Assembly: GCA_015522865.1 (NCBI GenBank)
Contig: WALN01000056.1
Location: forward strand, 1 to 24,073
Direction: 5' to 3'
DNA length: 24,073 nt
Source: Microcaldota archaeon
Lineage (GTDB): Archaea; Micrarchaeota; Micrarchaeia; Norongarragalinales; WALN01
Below, piece after piece: positions 1 to 7,178 of the stretch (positions are counted from its first letter, which is position 1; each line of letters begins with the position of its first letter). Below the pieces are notes generated by a model that saw only the letters and a list, made by a program, of their open reading frames with translations, was not told the DNA's origin and made no database searches. Both the position numbers and the translations under genes were made by a program.

Positions 1-66
1 CACAAGCACCAAATTAAATATAACTCTTTCCTAAGAAATATAGTTAGCAATAGAGAAGGCGGTTTT

Positions 67-561
67 GTGGAGCGAGAATTAGAAGAGCTTATAGATAAAG
101 CAACAAAGGAGGGAGCAGTTTACGCTATTCTGCACTTCGATGCTCATGGAAAGAACAAGGAAGCAGTAAAACATTCCCTTGTCGACTTTGTTGGCAGGCT
201 CACAAAAGAGCCGGGCGTGATATATTGCAAAGGAAATATCGAAGAATCAATAGAATACCGCGAACTTTATTCTTCCTATACAGAAGTTGAGATAATAGTT
301 GACTCCTTTTCAACACTTGTTAGAATTGCGGTAAAATACGGCCCGATCGCGGTTGAGATAGAGAAGCCAGATGAGATAAAGCTCACAATAGAAGAGGCCC
401 AGGGATTAGTTTTGGATGTCTCGCAGGCAGCTCAGGACTATACTACATTTATACTGAAAAAAACACTCAAGCCAGAAGAGAGAAAAAATATTGAGCTGCA
501 GTTAAAAAGAAGGGCAGAAATTGGAAAGATGTTAAAGGAGAAAGCAAAAAAGAAGAAATAA
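67..561 (+). CDS. Uncharacterised alpha/beta protein, 164 aa
   Basis: I do not recognise this protein. It starts at GTG; no ATG lies nearby in frame. It appears soluble, with no signal peptide or membrane segment. The first ~110 residues alternate predicted strands and helices, such as AVYAILHFDAHG near residue 18 and TEVEIIVDSFSTLVRIAVKYG near residue 72, which could form a ferredoxin-like alpha+beta fold (inference). The C-terminal ~35 residues are highly charged and lysine-rich, ending in KEKAKKKK, which could bind nucleic acid or ribosomes. A TATA-like AAGAAATATAG at 33-43 precedes the start by about 28 nt. It converges on secD, and the 102-nt gap between them shows nothing recognisable. 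The frame is coherent and the composition protein-like, so the gene is probably real. Confidence 0.75.
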   Translation: MERELEELIDKATKEGAVYAILHFDAHGKNKEAVKHSLVDFVGRLTKEPGVIYCKGNIEESIEYRELYSSYTEVEIIVDSFSTLVRIAVKYGPIAVEIEKPDEIKLTIEEAQGLVLDVSQAAQDYTTFILKKTLKPEERKNIELQLKRRAEIGKMLKEKAKKKK

Positions 562-663
562 TACTAGCTTAGTAGATAAAGGCGAACCACTAAACAAATT
601 TTTCATCCACAAATAAGCAACTTAATATAGCTTTTCATATTCTCCCAAAAATTATTCAGGCGC

Positions 664-2181
664 TCAAAATCCTTTTCTCTCAAAAATCTTTCTTATTATA
701 AATCCATATGCCGGGCGAGTTACCAAAACACCAATCAACACGCCGACTATAGTTGCAGTTGCAAAGCCAATCACTTCAACAATGCCCACCAGCAGCAAAG
801 GAACTAAAGTAATTATTGATGCAAGGGCTGTTGTCAGAACTATATAAAATGCTCTGCTTATTTTCTCTTTTATTCTTTCCTCCCTTTTGTTTAGTACTTC
901 CTCTGTTATAATTATCTGGTCGTCTACACCAGTTCCTACCGCCGCGATTATGCCCGCCATTGCTCCCAAATCTATAGTTCCAATAGTGCCCAAAATTGAT
1001 ATGTTTATATAGAACTCAACAAAGAGAGTGAACAAAATTGGCAAAATAATTATCGCCTTTTTATATCTGATAAAGATAATAGAGATTACCGCAAGCGCTG
1101 CGAACAGTGCTCCAATTAAAGACAAGTTAAGAAATTCTTTTCCAAGTGACGGCGGCACAGCATAAGAACTTTCTACTATAGTATTCACCGGCATCTTCCC
1201 TCCAGAGATGAGGCTTTTTAACATCCTGAGCTCTTCCTCGGCACTTTTCTTCTGCTCTGCAGCAGTTTTTCCTTCGCCGCTTCCAGTTACCTCATAAAAT
1301 TGCGAGACGAATCCATTTGCGAGGGAAGGCGAAAGAGAAGGAGCGGAAAGCAGCCCAATTGCTTTCCACTTATTAAGATGTGGTATGCCTTCGTAAACTC
1401 TAAATTGCGGTTTCATCTCTTCAAGAGTTTTTTCTTTTAAATCTAACCCAAATGCCCCAAGCTTATTTTTCACGCTCTGGTTTTCCTCTTTAGCTACGAT
1501 AGCTATTTTTTTGTTTGTGATATTTACCTTGTCTATCTCATCGTCCCAAACAAGTTCGATGTCGTCTCCTTCCTTCTTCAGTGCTTCCTTTATTGCTTGC
1601 ACATCAGCGCCGTTTCCAACCCAAGAGCGGTGCATAACTATAATTGCTTTGCTCGGCCTGTCCAAGAACATGAATACAGGGTATTGCGCTTTGCCTCTTG
1701 CAGCTTCCGAAAACATCTGCGAGCTTGCCTGGTCAACTGCGAATCCTAAAGAGTAGCCCACGCCCCCTTTCTCAAGAGCATAGATTCTTTCACTTTGAGC
1801 CCCGCCAACACTTATAATTCCAGCTCCATTGAGCGCCTGCTTTCCATCTATAATTGCTTCAAATTTTCCTTCAGATGCGAGAAGTTTTTTGATAGTTTGA
1901 ACTGCCCCCGGCCCCTCGTTTGGTATTTCTACAATTACTCTTTCATTCCCAGAAGCGTAGACTAAAGAGTGCTGCAACCCCATCTTGTCAATTCTTGTTT
2001 TTAATATATTGACTACAGAATCCATAGTAGGCTGGTCAACTGGTTTTTCTAAAGTAACTGGTATTCTGACTCCTCCAACGAACTCTATGCCTAAATGAAC
2101 GCCATGCAGCGCTATAAGTAAAGTAGCCAAAATAATCATTCCAACAAGCACGACCATTTCTCTTTGCTCAAGTATTTTCAT
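664..2181 (-). CDS. secD: Protein translocase subunit SecD
   Basis: Accessory subunit of the Sec translocon that, with SecF, uses ion flow to help move proteins across the membrane. The protein has 505 residues. A first membrane segment lies at about 9-28, followed by the conserved LGIEFVGG (30-37), equivalent to the bacterial LGLDLRGG. A large extracytoplasmic domain follows, then five C-terminal membrane segments from about residue 350. The RND-type motif GTGVDD (416-421) in TM4 carries the acidic pair expected for ion coupling. Its ATG overlaps the secF stop as ATGA (2178-2181), so the two are translationally coupled. Order is secF then secD, the reverse of the usual bacterial order. Family assignment is secure. 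Confidence 0.95.
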   Translation of the reverse strand: MKILEQREMVVLVGMIILATLLIALHGVHLGIEFVGGVRIPVTLEKPVDQPTMDSVVNILKTRIDKMGLQHSLVYASGNERVIVEIPNEGPGAVQTIKKLLASEGKFEAIIDGKQALNGAGIISVGGAQSERIYALEKGGVGYSLGFAVDQASSQMFSEAARGKAQYPVFMFLDRPSKAIIVMHRSWVGNGADVQAIKEALKKEGDDIELVWDDEIDKVNITNKKIAIVAKEENQSVKNKLGAFGLDLKEKTLEEMKPQFRVYEGIPHLNKWKAIGLLSAPSLSPSLANGFVSQFYEVTGSGEGKTAAEQKKSAEEELRMLKSLISGGKMPVNTIVESSYAVPPSLGKEFLNLSLIGALFAALAVISIIFIRYKKAIIILPILFTLFVEFYINISILGTIGTIDLGAMAGIIAAVGTGVDDQIIITEEVLNKREERIKEKISRAFYIVLTTALASIITLVPLLLVGIVEVIGFATATIVGVLIGVLVTRPAYGFIIRKIFERKGF

Positions 2182-3290
2182 CTTTTTACCACCTTTTTCT
2201 CAATATCCCACAATATAATTACTGCGTTGTTCAGCCATGTAGTTATTATATCCGCACTCAGCCCGAGAACACCAACAACAGCTATCTGGAAATAAGTCGG
2301 TATTTTGAGCCACAATGAAACTATCAACAGAACAAAAAACGCGCTTATACTTGTAACGCTCATCATCACCCCTGTTTTCATAGCGCCGTATGCTCTCTCT
2401 TTTGGTTCGCTTTCCTTTCTTTTTGTTACTTTTACAGTAAGCATAACATCAGTATCAAGCGAATAACCAATTAACATCAAGAGCGCTGCGATTGACGCGA
2501 GCGTCAGCGGAATGTTCAACAGAGACATAAATCCAAGCGCAACAATTATATCGTTCACCGCCCCGAATATTACCGCTCCAGAAGGAACAAGTTTTCTAAA
2601 GATTAAGAAAATTACTATTGAAGAGAGCAAGAGCGCCCAAACAACTGCTTCGCTTATCTTCCGTAGGTTGTATGCGCTCAGCATTTGTCCGACCTCTTCC
2701 AAGCTGTACTCCTTTATAGAATTTTTTTCCTTTACAACTTGCAGAATATCTGAAACATAGTTATACTCTAATTTGTCCAGCTCTTTTTTGACAATAGACG
2801 CTGCATTTTTTCCGCTGGCTACACTTGCGTTTGAGCCCATATATTTGAGGAGAGCATTTGAGCTTGCAACTATTTTTGATGAAAGCGCGTTATATCTTTC
2901 TTTAGCCGAGTTTTCTGCATCCGTATCGTTTATTGATTTTGCTCTGAGCTCTTCTATCCTCGCTTTTGAAAGCTCTTCTGAGAGCGACTGAATCTGCGTG
3001 AAGTTCCTCTGGGAAACTTTAATTTTTGAGTTGCTTTCGATTAATATTTCCACCCTATTTGCGGCACCAGTGACCTCTGCTGTAGGCGCCACTTTATTGA
3101 CTCTCTGCTTTAAATTTTGAACATCAAAATTTGTTGAACTTATTATTGTGATTCTCATGCCGCCCTTCAAATCTATACCTTGCGGGATCCCCTTAACAAA
3201 AATTACGAGCAAGGAAAGCAGCATAAGCGCAATTGGAATTGCAATATAGTAGTGGTATTTTTTGTTTCTGTATATGTTGGGCAATTTCAT
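2178..3290 (-). CDS. secF: Protein translocase subunit SecF
   Basis: Partner of SecD. An N-terminal membrane segment (IPIALMLLSLLVIFV) is followed by GIDLKGG, the SecF/SecD signature, then an extracytoplasmic domain and five membrane segments with GYSLDTDVM, the family TM4 motif carrying the acidic residue. The frame is open to an ATG at 3305, but the TATA box TTATTTAAAA (3311-3320, minus strand) is centred 26 nt before a second ATG at 3290. A leaderless mRNA would therefore begin at the MKLPN start, which I chose (370 aa). The 3305 start would give 375 aa. It is the first gene of a secF-secD operon, divergent from the gene at 3389. Confidence 0.93.
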   Translation of the reverse strand: MKLPNIYRNKKYHYYIAIPIALMLLSLLVIFVKGIPQGIDLKGGMRITIISSTNFDVQNLKQRVNKVAPTAEVTGAANRVEILIESNSKIKVSQRNFTQIQSLSEELSKARIEELRAKSINDTDAENSAKERYNALSSKIVASSNALLKYMGSNASVASGKNAASIVKKELDKLEYNYVSDILQVVKEKNSIKEYSLEEVGQMLSAYNLRKISEAVVWALLLSSIVIFLIFRKLVPSGAVIFGAVNDIIVALGFMSLLNIPLTLASIAALLMLIGYSLDTDVMLTVKVTKRKESEPKERAYGAMKTGVMMSVTSISAFFVLLIVSLWLKIPTYFQIAVVGVLGLSADIITTWLNNAVIILWDIEKKVVKR

Positions 3291-3310
3291 ATATTTTTTA
3301 TACATAACAA

Positions 3311-3320
3311 TTTTAAATAA
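3311..3320 (-). promoter_or_regulatory. TATA box of secF-secD
   Basis: Read on the minus strand this is TTATTTAAAA, an archaeal box A. Its centre lies about 26 nt from the ATG at 3290, the spacing expected for leaderless transcription, and only about 11 nt from the ATG at 3305. It therefore supports the downstream secF start. A second A/T-rich box, TTTTAAAAATG at 3340-3350, faces the divergent gene at 3389. Confidence 0.6.
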
Positions 3321-3388
3321 TTGCGCCCTTTTGCAACAATTTTAAAAATGAAATTAGTGTTATGAATTAGCGCTTACTGAGTGATTTA

Positions 3389-4438
3389 ATGGAAGCATTT
3401 AAGGCACTAAACTTCTCTTTTATTTCTTTTTATGGATTTGCTGTATTGTTCCTGTTTGGAGTGTTCTTTCTAAGTGATGTGTTAGTTGTCCGTCTACTTT
3501 CTATCTGGTTTACTTTTTCCTTTTGCGTGTTCGTATCGAAGAAGAAAATCAAAGTCTCACTTGTTTTCATACTAATCTTCCTGGCTCTTTTGCTACGTTT
3601 CTTATTAACTTCTTTCAATTTTGTACGGCTTGTTCTATTTTTTGTTCCTTTTACCTGGCTGTTCAGTTTTTATGTTTTTAGAGAATTTATAAAAGATTTT
3701 GGGGTTAATAAATTTCTTAATGTCGTTTTTCTTATTGCTTTTGTTGTCTCTTTTCCGGCTTTAATTGCACTCGCACCGGGAACTAGATCCTCGGGGTTGT
3801 TGCTGAATGCGAATGTTCTGGCATTTTTTTTGTTGCCGCTCATTCCAGTTTCTTTTTATTATGCCGACCAGCCAAAAAAACTTTTTTTGCCAGTTCTGCT
3901 TGTTCTGGCTCTCTTTGCTACTGCTTCAAGGGGGTGCATCCTTGTAGCTTTTATTTCGACTTTACTATTTTTTCACTTAGTTAGAAGAAATTTTTTATTT
4001 CCTTTTCTCGCCTTCCTCTTTTCTTCGCCCCTTTTTTTCATTACTCGCTCTATAAATAGCCTCAACGCCTTTTCTACTAACGGACGCAACATAATATGGA
4101 GCAAGGGGATATCTATGTTTATTTCATCCCCTGTTTTTGGAACCAGCTCTCCTTTAGTAGGCTTGCAGAATGTCTATATAACGGTCCTTGCGTATTTTGG
4201 GATAGTTGGTTTTGCTGTTTTATGCTATATACTATATTCAATACTTATGAGGATAAAAATTTCTAAAGATTCTCAGTTGAAGTTTGTTTTGTTAGCCGCT
4301 TTTGTTGCATTTCTGCTGGAAGGATTTTTTGAAAGTTTGTTCAATGCTATAATTTTTTTGCAGGTATCCGCAGTAACCGCGCTTATATATACATTGCCAA
4401 TTAAAACTAAAATATCAAAAATGCGAAGAAAGAAATAA
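3389..4438 (+). CDS. O-antigen ligase/polymerase-like membrane protein (Wzy/WaaL family)
   Basis: A polytopic membrane protein of 349 aa with about ten hydrophobic segments. It matches the O-antigen ligase/polymerase (Wzy_C) pattern: an asparagine-rich turn LLNANVLAF near 138-146, ATASRG (177-182) resembling the conserved T-x-SRG, then a polar loop with GRNIIW (232-237) and LQNVYI (259-264), corresponding to the family's S-x-GR-x-x-W and H/QN-x-x-L motifs. Members polymerise or transfer lipid-linked glycans outside the membrane, here perhaps for surface polysaccharide or glycoprotein. GAGTGAT at 3379-3385, four nt before the ATG, is a good ribosome binding site. No glycan gene cluster surrounds it. 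The exact activity, ligase versus polymerase, cannot be told. Confidence 0.75.
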   Translation: MEAFKALNFSFISFYGFAVLFLFGVFFLSDVLVVRLLSIWFTFSFCVFVSKKKIKVSLVFILIFLALLLRFLLTSFNFVRLVLFFVPFTWLFSFYVFREFIKDFGVNKFLNVVFLIAFVVSFPALIALAPGTRSSGLLLNANVLAFFLLPLIPVSFYYADQPKKLFLPVLLVLALFATASRGCILVAFISTLLFFHLVRRNFLFPFLAFLFSSPLFFITRSINSLNAFSTNGRNIIWSKGISMFISSPVFGTSSPLVGLQNVYITVLAYFGIVGFAVLCYILYSILMRIKISKDSQLKFVLLAAFVAFLLEGFFESLFNAIIFLQVSAVTALIYTLPIKTKISKMRRKK

Positions 4439-4463
4439 TAACTTATTCACTTTAAATATTGTT

Positions 4464-5660
4464 ATGTCTCAAGCAGAAATTAACATTGGAGTAGTTGGGC
4501 ATGTTGACCACGGAAAGACAAGCTTGGTGAAAGCACTTAGTGGGAAGTGGACCGACACGCACTCGGAAGAGCTAAAAAGAGGAATAACTATAAAATTAGG
4601 TTATGCAGATGTAGACTTCAGAAAGTGCCCTAAATGCGGGGAATATACCACAAAAGAAAAATGCCCTAAATGCGGAGCGAAAACAGAAGTATTAAGAAGA
4701 GTTTCATTTGTTGATGCGCCGGGACATGAGATGCTAATGGCAACTGTTATCGCAGCATCAAGCATAATGGACGGAGCTCTTTTTGTGATTGCTGCGAACG
4801 AAAAATGCCCGCAGCCTCAAACTTTAGAGCATTTAATGGTGCTCGAAACTACCAATATAAAGAATGTTGTTATTGCTCAAAATAAAGTTGATTTGGTGAC
4901 AAAAGAGCAGGCAATGAAAAATTATGAGGAGATAAAGGCATTCATAAAAGGAACATCTATAGAGAACGCTCCAATCATACCTGTTTCCGCAAATTCCAAC
5001 ACTAATTTGGATGTTCTGATTGAAGCGATAGAAAAATTTATACAAACTCCAAAAAGGGATGAAACAAAGGAGCCAGTTATGTTTGTTGCAAGGAGTTTTG
5101 ATGTGAACAGGCCGGGCGCGGATATTAATAATTTAGTTGGCGCTATAGTTGGCGGGTCGGTTGTATGCGGAAAGTTCAAAGTTGGAGATGAAATAGAGCT
5201 GTCTCCCGGAGCTGCTATGGAAAAGCATTATGCCCCAATATATACAAGGATAACAAATATAAGCGCCGGATCTAGTGGCAGATTAAAAGAGGCAAAGCCG
5301 GGCGGTTTAATTGCGATTGCAACTGACTGTGACCCCGCGCTTTCATCTGGAGACAAGTTAGTCGGAAACGTTGTTGGAAAAAGAGGAGAGTTGCCAGAAA
5401 TGAGAAGGAAAATAAAAATAAAAATAAACCCACTTAAGAGAACTCTTGAAAAATTCTCAGGGATCCAAAAGAACGAGCCGATGGTGATTGGCGTTGGAAC
5501 TGCAATAAGCGTAGGATTTGTAAGAGAAATTCATCATTTCAAAGTTGAGCTGGAACTCAAACGACCTGTTTGTATAAGGGGGCCCGAAGATAGAATCGCG
5601 CTTCTTAGAAAAGTTGGAAATAGGTGGAGATTATATGGAAGTGCGGTGTTGATTGAATAA
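4464..5660 (+). CDS. eif2g: Translation initiation factor aIF2 subunit gamma
   Basis: The GTPase core of the archaeal aIF2 trimer that brings initiator Met-tRNA to the ribosome. GTPase motifs are all visible: G1 GHVDHGKT (12-19), switch region GITIKLGY (40-47), G3 DAPGH (84-88) and G4 NKVD (140-143). The zinc knuckle characteristic of the gamma subunit has cysteines at 55, 58, 67 and 70 (CPKCG twice). The remaining ~200 residues fit domains II and III. At 398 aa it is near the usual ~410. The gap after the preceding gene is only 25 nt, so co-transcription is possible. A TATA-like TTTAAATATT sits at 4451-4460, too close to the ATG to serve this start by the normal 26-nt rule. Confidence 0.95.
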   Translation: MSQAEINIGVVGHVDHGKTSLVKALSGKWTDTHSEELKRGITIKLGYADVDFRKCPKCGEYTTKEKCPKCGAKTEVLRRVSFVDAPGHEMLMATVIAASSIMDGALFVIAANEKCPQPQTLEHLMVLETTNIKNVVIAQNKVDLVTKEQAMKNYEEIKAFIKGTSIENAPIIPVSANSNTNLDVLIEAIEKFIQTPKRDETKEPVMFVARSFDVNRPGADINNLVGAIVGGSVVCGKFKVGDEIELSPGAAMEKHYAPIYTRITNISAGSSGRLKEAKPGGLIAIATDCDPALSSGDKLVGNVVGKRGELPEMRRKIKIKINPLKRTLEKFSGIQKNEPMVIGVGTAISVGFVREIHHFKVELELKRPVCIRGPEDRIALLRKVGNRWRLYGSAVLIE

Positions 5661-5677
5661 TCTAAAATTATTAAAAG

Positions 5678-6259
5678 CTATTCGCACGTAGTTATTTTTA
5701 CGCTATCAACAAGGGGGATGCCTTCGCCGTTTTCTATTTTTACGGTTAGATTTGCATTATTCTCTGGAATTAAATAGAAGAAAGCTTTTGTCTTCCATTT
5801 CTGCTCGCTGTTTGTTTCTATCCATCTATGGATATGTGTACCCCCGCTTGAATTTGTGAATTGTAGTGTTACGTTTACTTTTGCTTCATTACCGTCGCTC
5901 GATTTAGTTGATATAAAAAACATATAATGGCCGGCAAGACTAAAATTCAGTGCTTGCTGTACATATCCCCCGCTGTTTATTTTGATTGCATAGTTACCGT
6001 CCGCACTATCATTTGTTTGCTCTGTTGCATTTGAGCTCCAATCAGAAAGAGTTGTCCCATTCCAATCCTCAAAATCCCCGTTTTTAAGCTCGGTTACTGC
6101 AGGAGCAATTATACACTGATATTGATTTGTTTGGGTTTTTGTTTTGCTCATTGTCGGCGTAAAAATCTGAGAACGCATAAGGATTCCTACTAGAACAACT
6201 ATCAGTATAACCCCGCCTAAGAGTAAAATATATTCCAATGATGCCTGTGATTTTCTCAT
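5678..6259 (-). CDS. Class III pilin with carbohydrate-binding-like domain
   Basis: The N-terminus MRKSQASLEYILLLGG is a class III (archaeal type IV pilin) signal with Glu at +5 and a hydrophobic helix to about residue 28. Cleavage would fall before Gln5. The residue at -1 is Ser rather than the usual Gly or Ala. From about residue 55, NGDFEDWNGTTLSDWS followed by a beta-rich region ending in PLVDSVKI resembles the galactose-binding jelly-roll fold of CBM4/9-type modules (family-level inference). The mature part has seven N-x-S/T sequons. Its ATG overlaps the adenylate kinase stop (ATGA, 6256-6259) and is preceded by GGAGAT, so it is translated from the same mRNA. A sugar-binding or adhesive pilin is the likely role. 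Confidence 0.8.
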   Translation of the reverse strand: MRKSQASLEYILLLGGVILIVVLVGILMRSQIFTPTMSKTKTQTNQYQCIIAPAVTELKNGDFEDWNGTTLSDWSSNATEQTNDSADGNYAIKINSGGYVQQALNFSLAGHYMFFISTKSSDGNEAKVNVTLQFTNSSGGTHIHRWIETNSEQKWKTKAFFYLIPENNANLTVKIENGEGIPLVDSVKITTCE

Positions 6260-6840
6260 TTTATCTCCTTTATTACCTTAGTAGTTGTGCGGATTTTCTC
6301 TTCTAATTTATCTATATTTTCATTATTTTCAAAAATTCTTAAAGGCACACCAAGTGTTGCCGAGAGGCAAAGTGCAACAGATTTTTCTGCTATTAGCGCT
6401 TCCTCTATTTGTTTCAAGCTTAAATCCACTCTCTCTCTTTTTCCGAGCTCCTTGTCTTTCCTATATCTCTCGTAAATTATTTCAGGTTTTGCATCGATGA
6501 GCAGTATAAAATGAGGGTCGAGTATTTTTACTATATCGAATGGAGAACCGGGCAACAGGGTGTCACTTGGCTGAGTTACAATAAATCCATGCGTATCCAA
6601 CAAAATTAGTTTGTTCTCCGATATTTTTTTAATTTTTTTAGCTGCTTTTTCCTGTATTTCTTTTTGAGCATTGAGCGGAAGAGAAGAAAGTTTTTCTCTA
6701 TCGCCCAGCTCCTTGCCCGCTATTTCCAGCATCACATCTCCAAAAGAGATTATTTTGCCGTCCATATTAGCTATTTTTTCCATACGCTCCAATATAAAAC
6801 TTTTCCCGACTCCTTTTACACCCAGAGTTAATACAAGCAT
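6256..6840 (-). CDS. adkA: Archaeal adenylate kinase (AdkA type)
   Basis: Interconverts AMP+ATP and 2 ADP. The 194-aa length equals the archaeal AdkA family (about 190 aa), which differs from bacterial Adk. The P-loop GVKGVGKS (7-14) is at the extreme N-terminus, as in AdkA. ILLDTHGF near residue 80 and the RERVD segment (arginine lid) near residue 133 fit the family. The start is supported by a TATA box (6861-6870) centred 26 nt upstream, giving a leaderless mRNA. It is first in a two-gene operon with the lectin-like pilin, an unexpected pairing. Confidence 0.9.
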   Translation of the reverse strand: MLVLTLGVKGVGKSFILERMEKIANMDGKIISFGDVMLEIAGKELGDREKLSSLPLNAQKEIQEKAAKKIKKISENKLILLDTHGFIVTQPSDTLLPGSPFDIVKILDPHFILLIDAKPEIIYERYRKDKELGKRERVDLSLKQIEEALIAEKSVALCLSATLGVPLRIFENNENIDKLEEKIRTTTKVIKEIK

Positions 6841-6860
6841 AAATAAAGAAATAACTCAAG

Positions 6861-6870
6861 ATTTTAAATA
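6861..6870. promoter_or_regulatory. Shared, near-symmetric TATA box for adkA and tRNA-Lys
   Basis: ATTTTAAATA on plus and TATTTAAAAT on minus both read as a good archaeal box A. The centre (about 6866) is 26 nt from the adkA ATG at 6840 and also 26 nt from the first base of tRNA-Lys at 6892. One box may therefore serve both directions. A second A/T stretch, TATATATAAATAG (6877-6889), is too close to the tRNA to be its box A. Confidence 0.5.
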
Positions 6871-6955
6871 TTGTTGTATATATAAATAGAGGGGCCCGTA
6901 GCTCAGCTTGGCTAGAGCGTCTGGCTTTTAACCAGAATGTCGGGGGTTCGAAACG

Positions 6956-7022
6956 CACCTCTTTCTAAAGAAAGAGCTGCACCAGAAAGGCGCAAACACC
7001 TCTTTCTAAAGAAAGAGCTGCA
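6956..7022 (+). repeat. Two identical 26-nt direct repeats, each a hairpin
   Basis: Copies at 6956-6981 and 6997-7022 are identical, with a 41-nt period. Each contains the inverted repeat CTCTTTCT/AGAAAGAG (first at 6959-6966 and 6969-6976), an almost loopless palindrome that would form a 7-bp stem with a TAAA loop. The spacer holds AGAAAGGCGC. The units lie wholly inside the tRNA-Lys insertion. Confidence 0.85.
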
Positions 7023-7027
7023 GCACT

Positions 7028-7044
7028 TCTTTGCTTCGCAAAGA
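7028..7044 (+). repeat. Hairpin TCTTTGC/GCAAAGA
   Basis: A perfect 7-bp stem with the 3-nt loop TTC, third hairpin of the tRNA-Lys insertion. Its 5' arm starts within a GCACTTCTTT motif that recurs at 7059-7068. Confidence 0.8.
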
Positions 7045-7086
7045 CCTGCGCTAGAAAGGCACTTCTTTCTTTGGAACATCTTAGTA

Positions 7087-7111
7087 CTTTCTTTCTTTTT
7101 AAGAAAGAAAG
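7087..7111 (+). repeat. 11-bp perfect hairpin CTTTCTTTCTT/AAGAAAGAAAG
   Basis: The longest hairpin in the insertion: 11 bp with loop TTT, ending 15 nt before the resumed tRNA sequence. It could bring the 3' half of the tRNA near the splice junction. It is followed by tRNA rather than a T run, so it is not a conventional terminator. Confidence 0.8.
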
Positions 7112-7178
7112 GACCAGCGAGGAAATCCCCCCGGGCCCGCAACAGAAAGTTTTTTAATTTGGAAAGAGTTGTTTATAC

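Larger units (their letters stand above)
6953..7125 (+). other. 173-nt insertion in the tRNA-Lys T loop (candidate intron at 59/60)
   Basis: Boundaries are ambiguous by two bases because of an AA repeat (6951-7123 through 6953-7125); placing it after A59 matches a known non-canonical archaeal intron site. It has no convincing ORF. It is made of hairpins and repeated motifs: two identical 26-nt units, AGAAAGG three times (6984, 7053, 7106) and GCACTTCTTT twice (7024, 7059). CGC at 6954-6956 can pair with GCG at 7117-7119, and TTC at 6947-6949 with GAA at 7122-7124. I could not draw a canonical 3-4-3 bulge-helix-bulge at the junction, so splicing is inferred from the restored tRNA, not from the motif. 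Confidence 0.65.
6892..7139 (+). tRNA. tRNA-Lys(UUU), T loop interrupted by 173 nt
   Basis: The 5' part is 6892-6952: acceptor GGGCCCG (6892-6898), D arm GCTC/GAGC with GG in the loop, anticodon stem TCTGG/CCAGA around loop CTTTTAA (anticodon TTT, 6927-6929), variable ATGTC, T stem GGGGG (6942-6946) and TTCGAA. The 3' part is 7126-7139: T, then CCCCC (7127-7131), CGGGCCC (7132-7138) and discriminator G. Removing 173 nt restores a perfect T stem, the T loop TTCGAAT and a perfect 7-bp acceptor stem. CCA is not encoded. Invariant T8, A14, G18G19, A21 and TTC are present. The TATA box is 26 nt upstream. If the insertion is spliced this is a functional gene; if not, it is a disrupted copy. Confidence 0.85.

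Noticed and set aside
4451..4460. TTTAAATATT as the aIF2 gamma TATA box
   Set aside because: Its centre is only about 9 nt before the ATG, so transcription would begin within the coding region; it also matches 6863-6872, where spacing is correct for other genes.
6956..7022. CRISPR-like array (two repeats, regular spacing)
   Set aside because: Only two units, 15-nt spacer, repeats are internal hairpins in a tRNA insertion, and no cas genes are present.
7087..7111. Strong hairpin as a transcription terminator
   Set aside because: It lies inside the tRNA, 15 nt before its 3' half, and is followed by GGACC rather than a T run.
6892..7139. tRNA attachment site of an integrated virus or plasmid
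   Set aside because: No integrase, no duplicated 3' end of the tRNA, and the insertion is only 173 nt.
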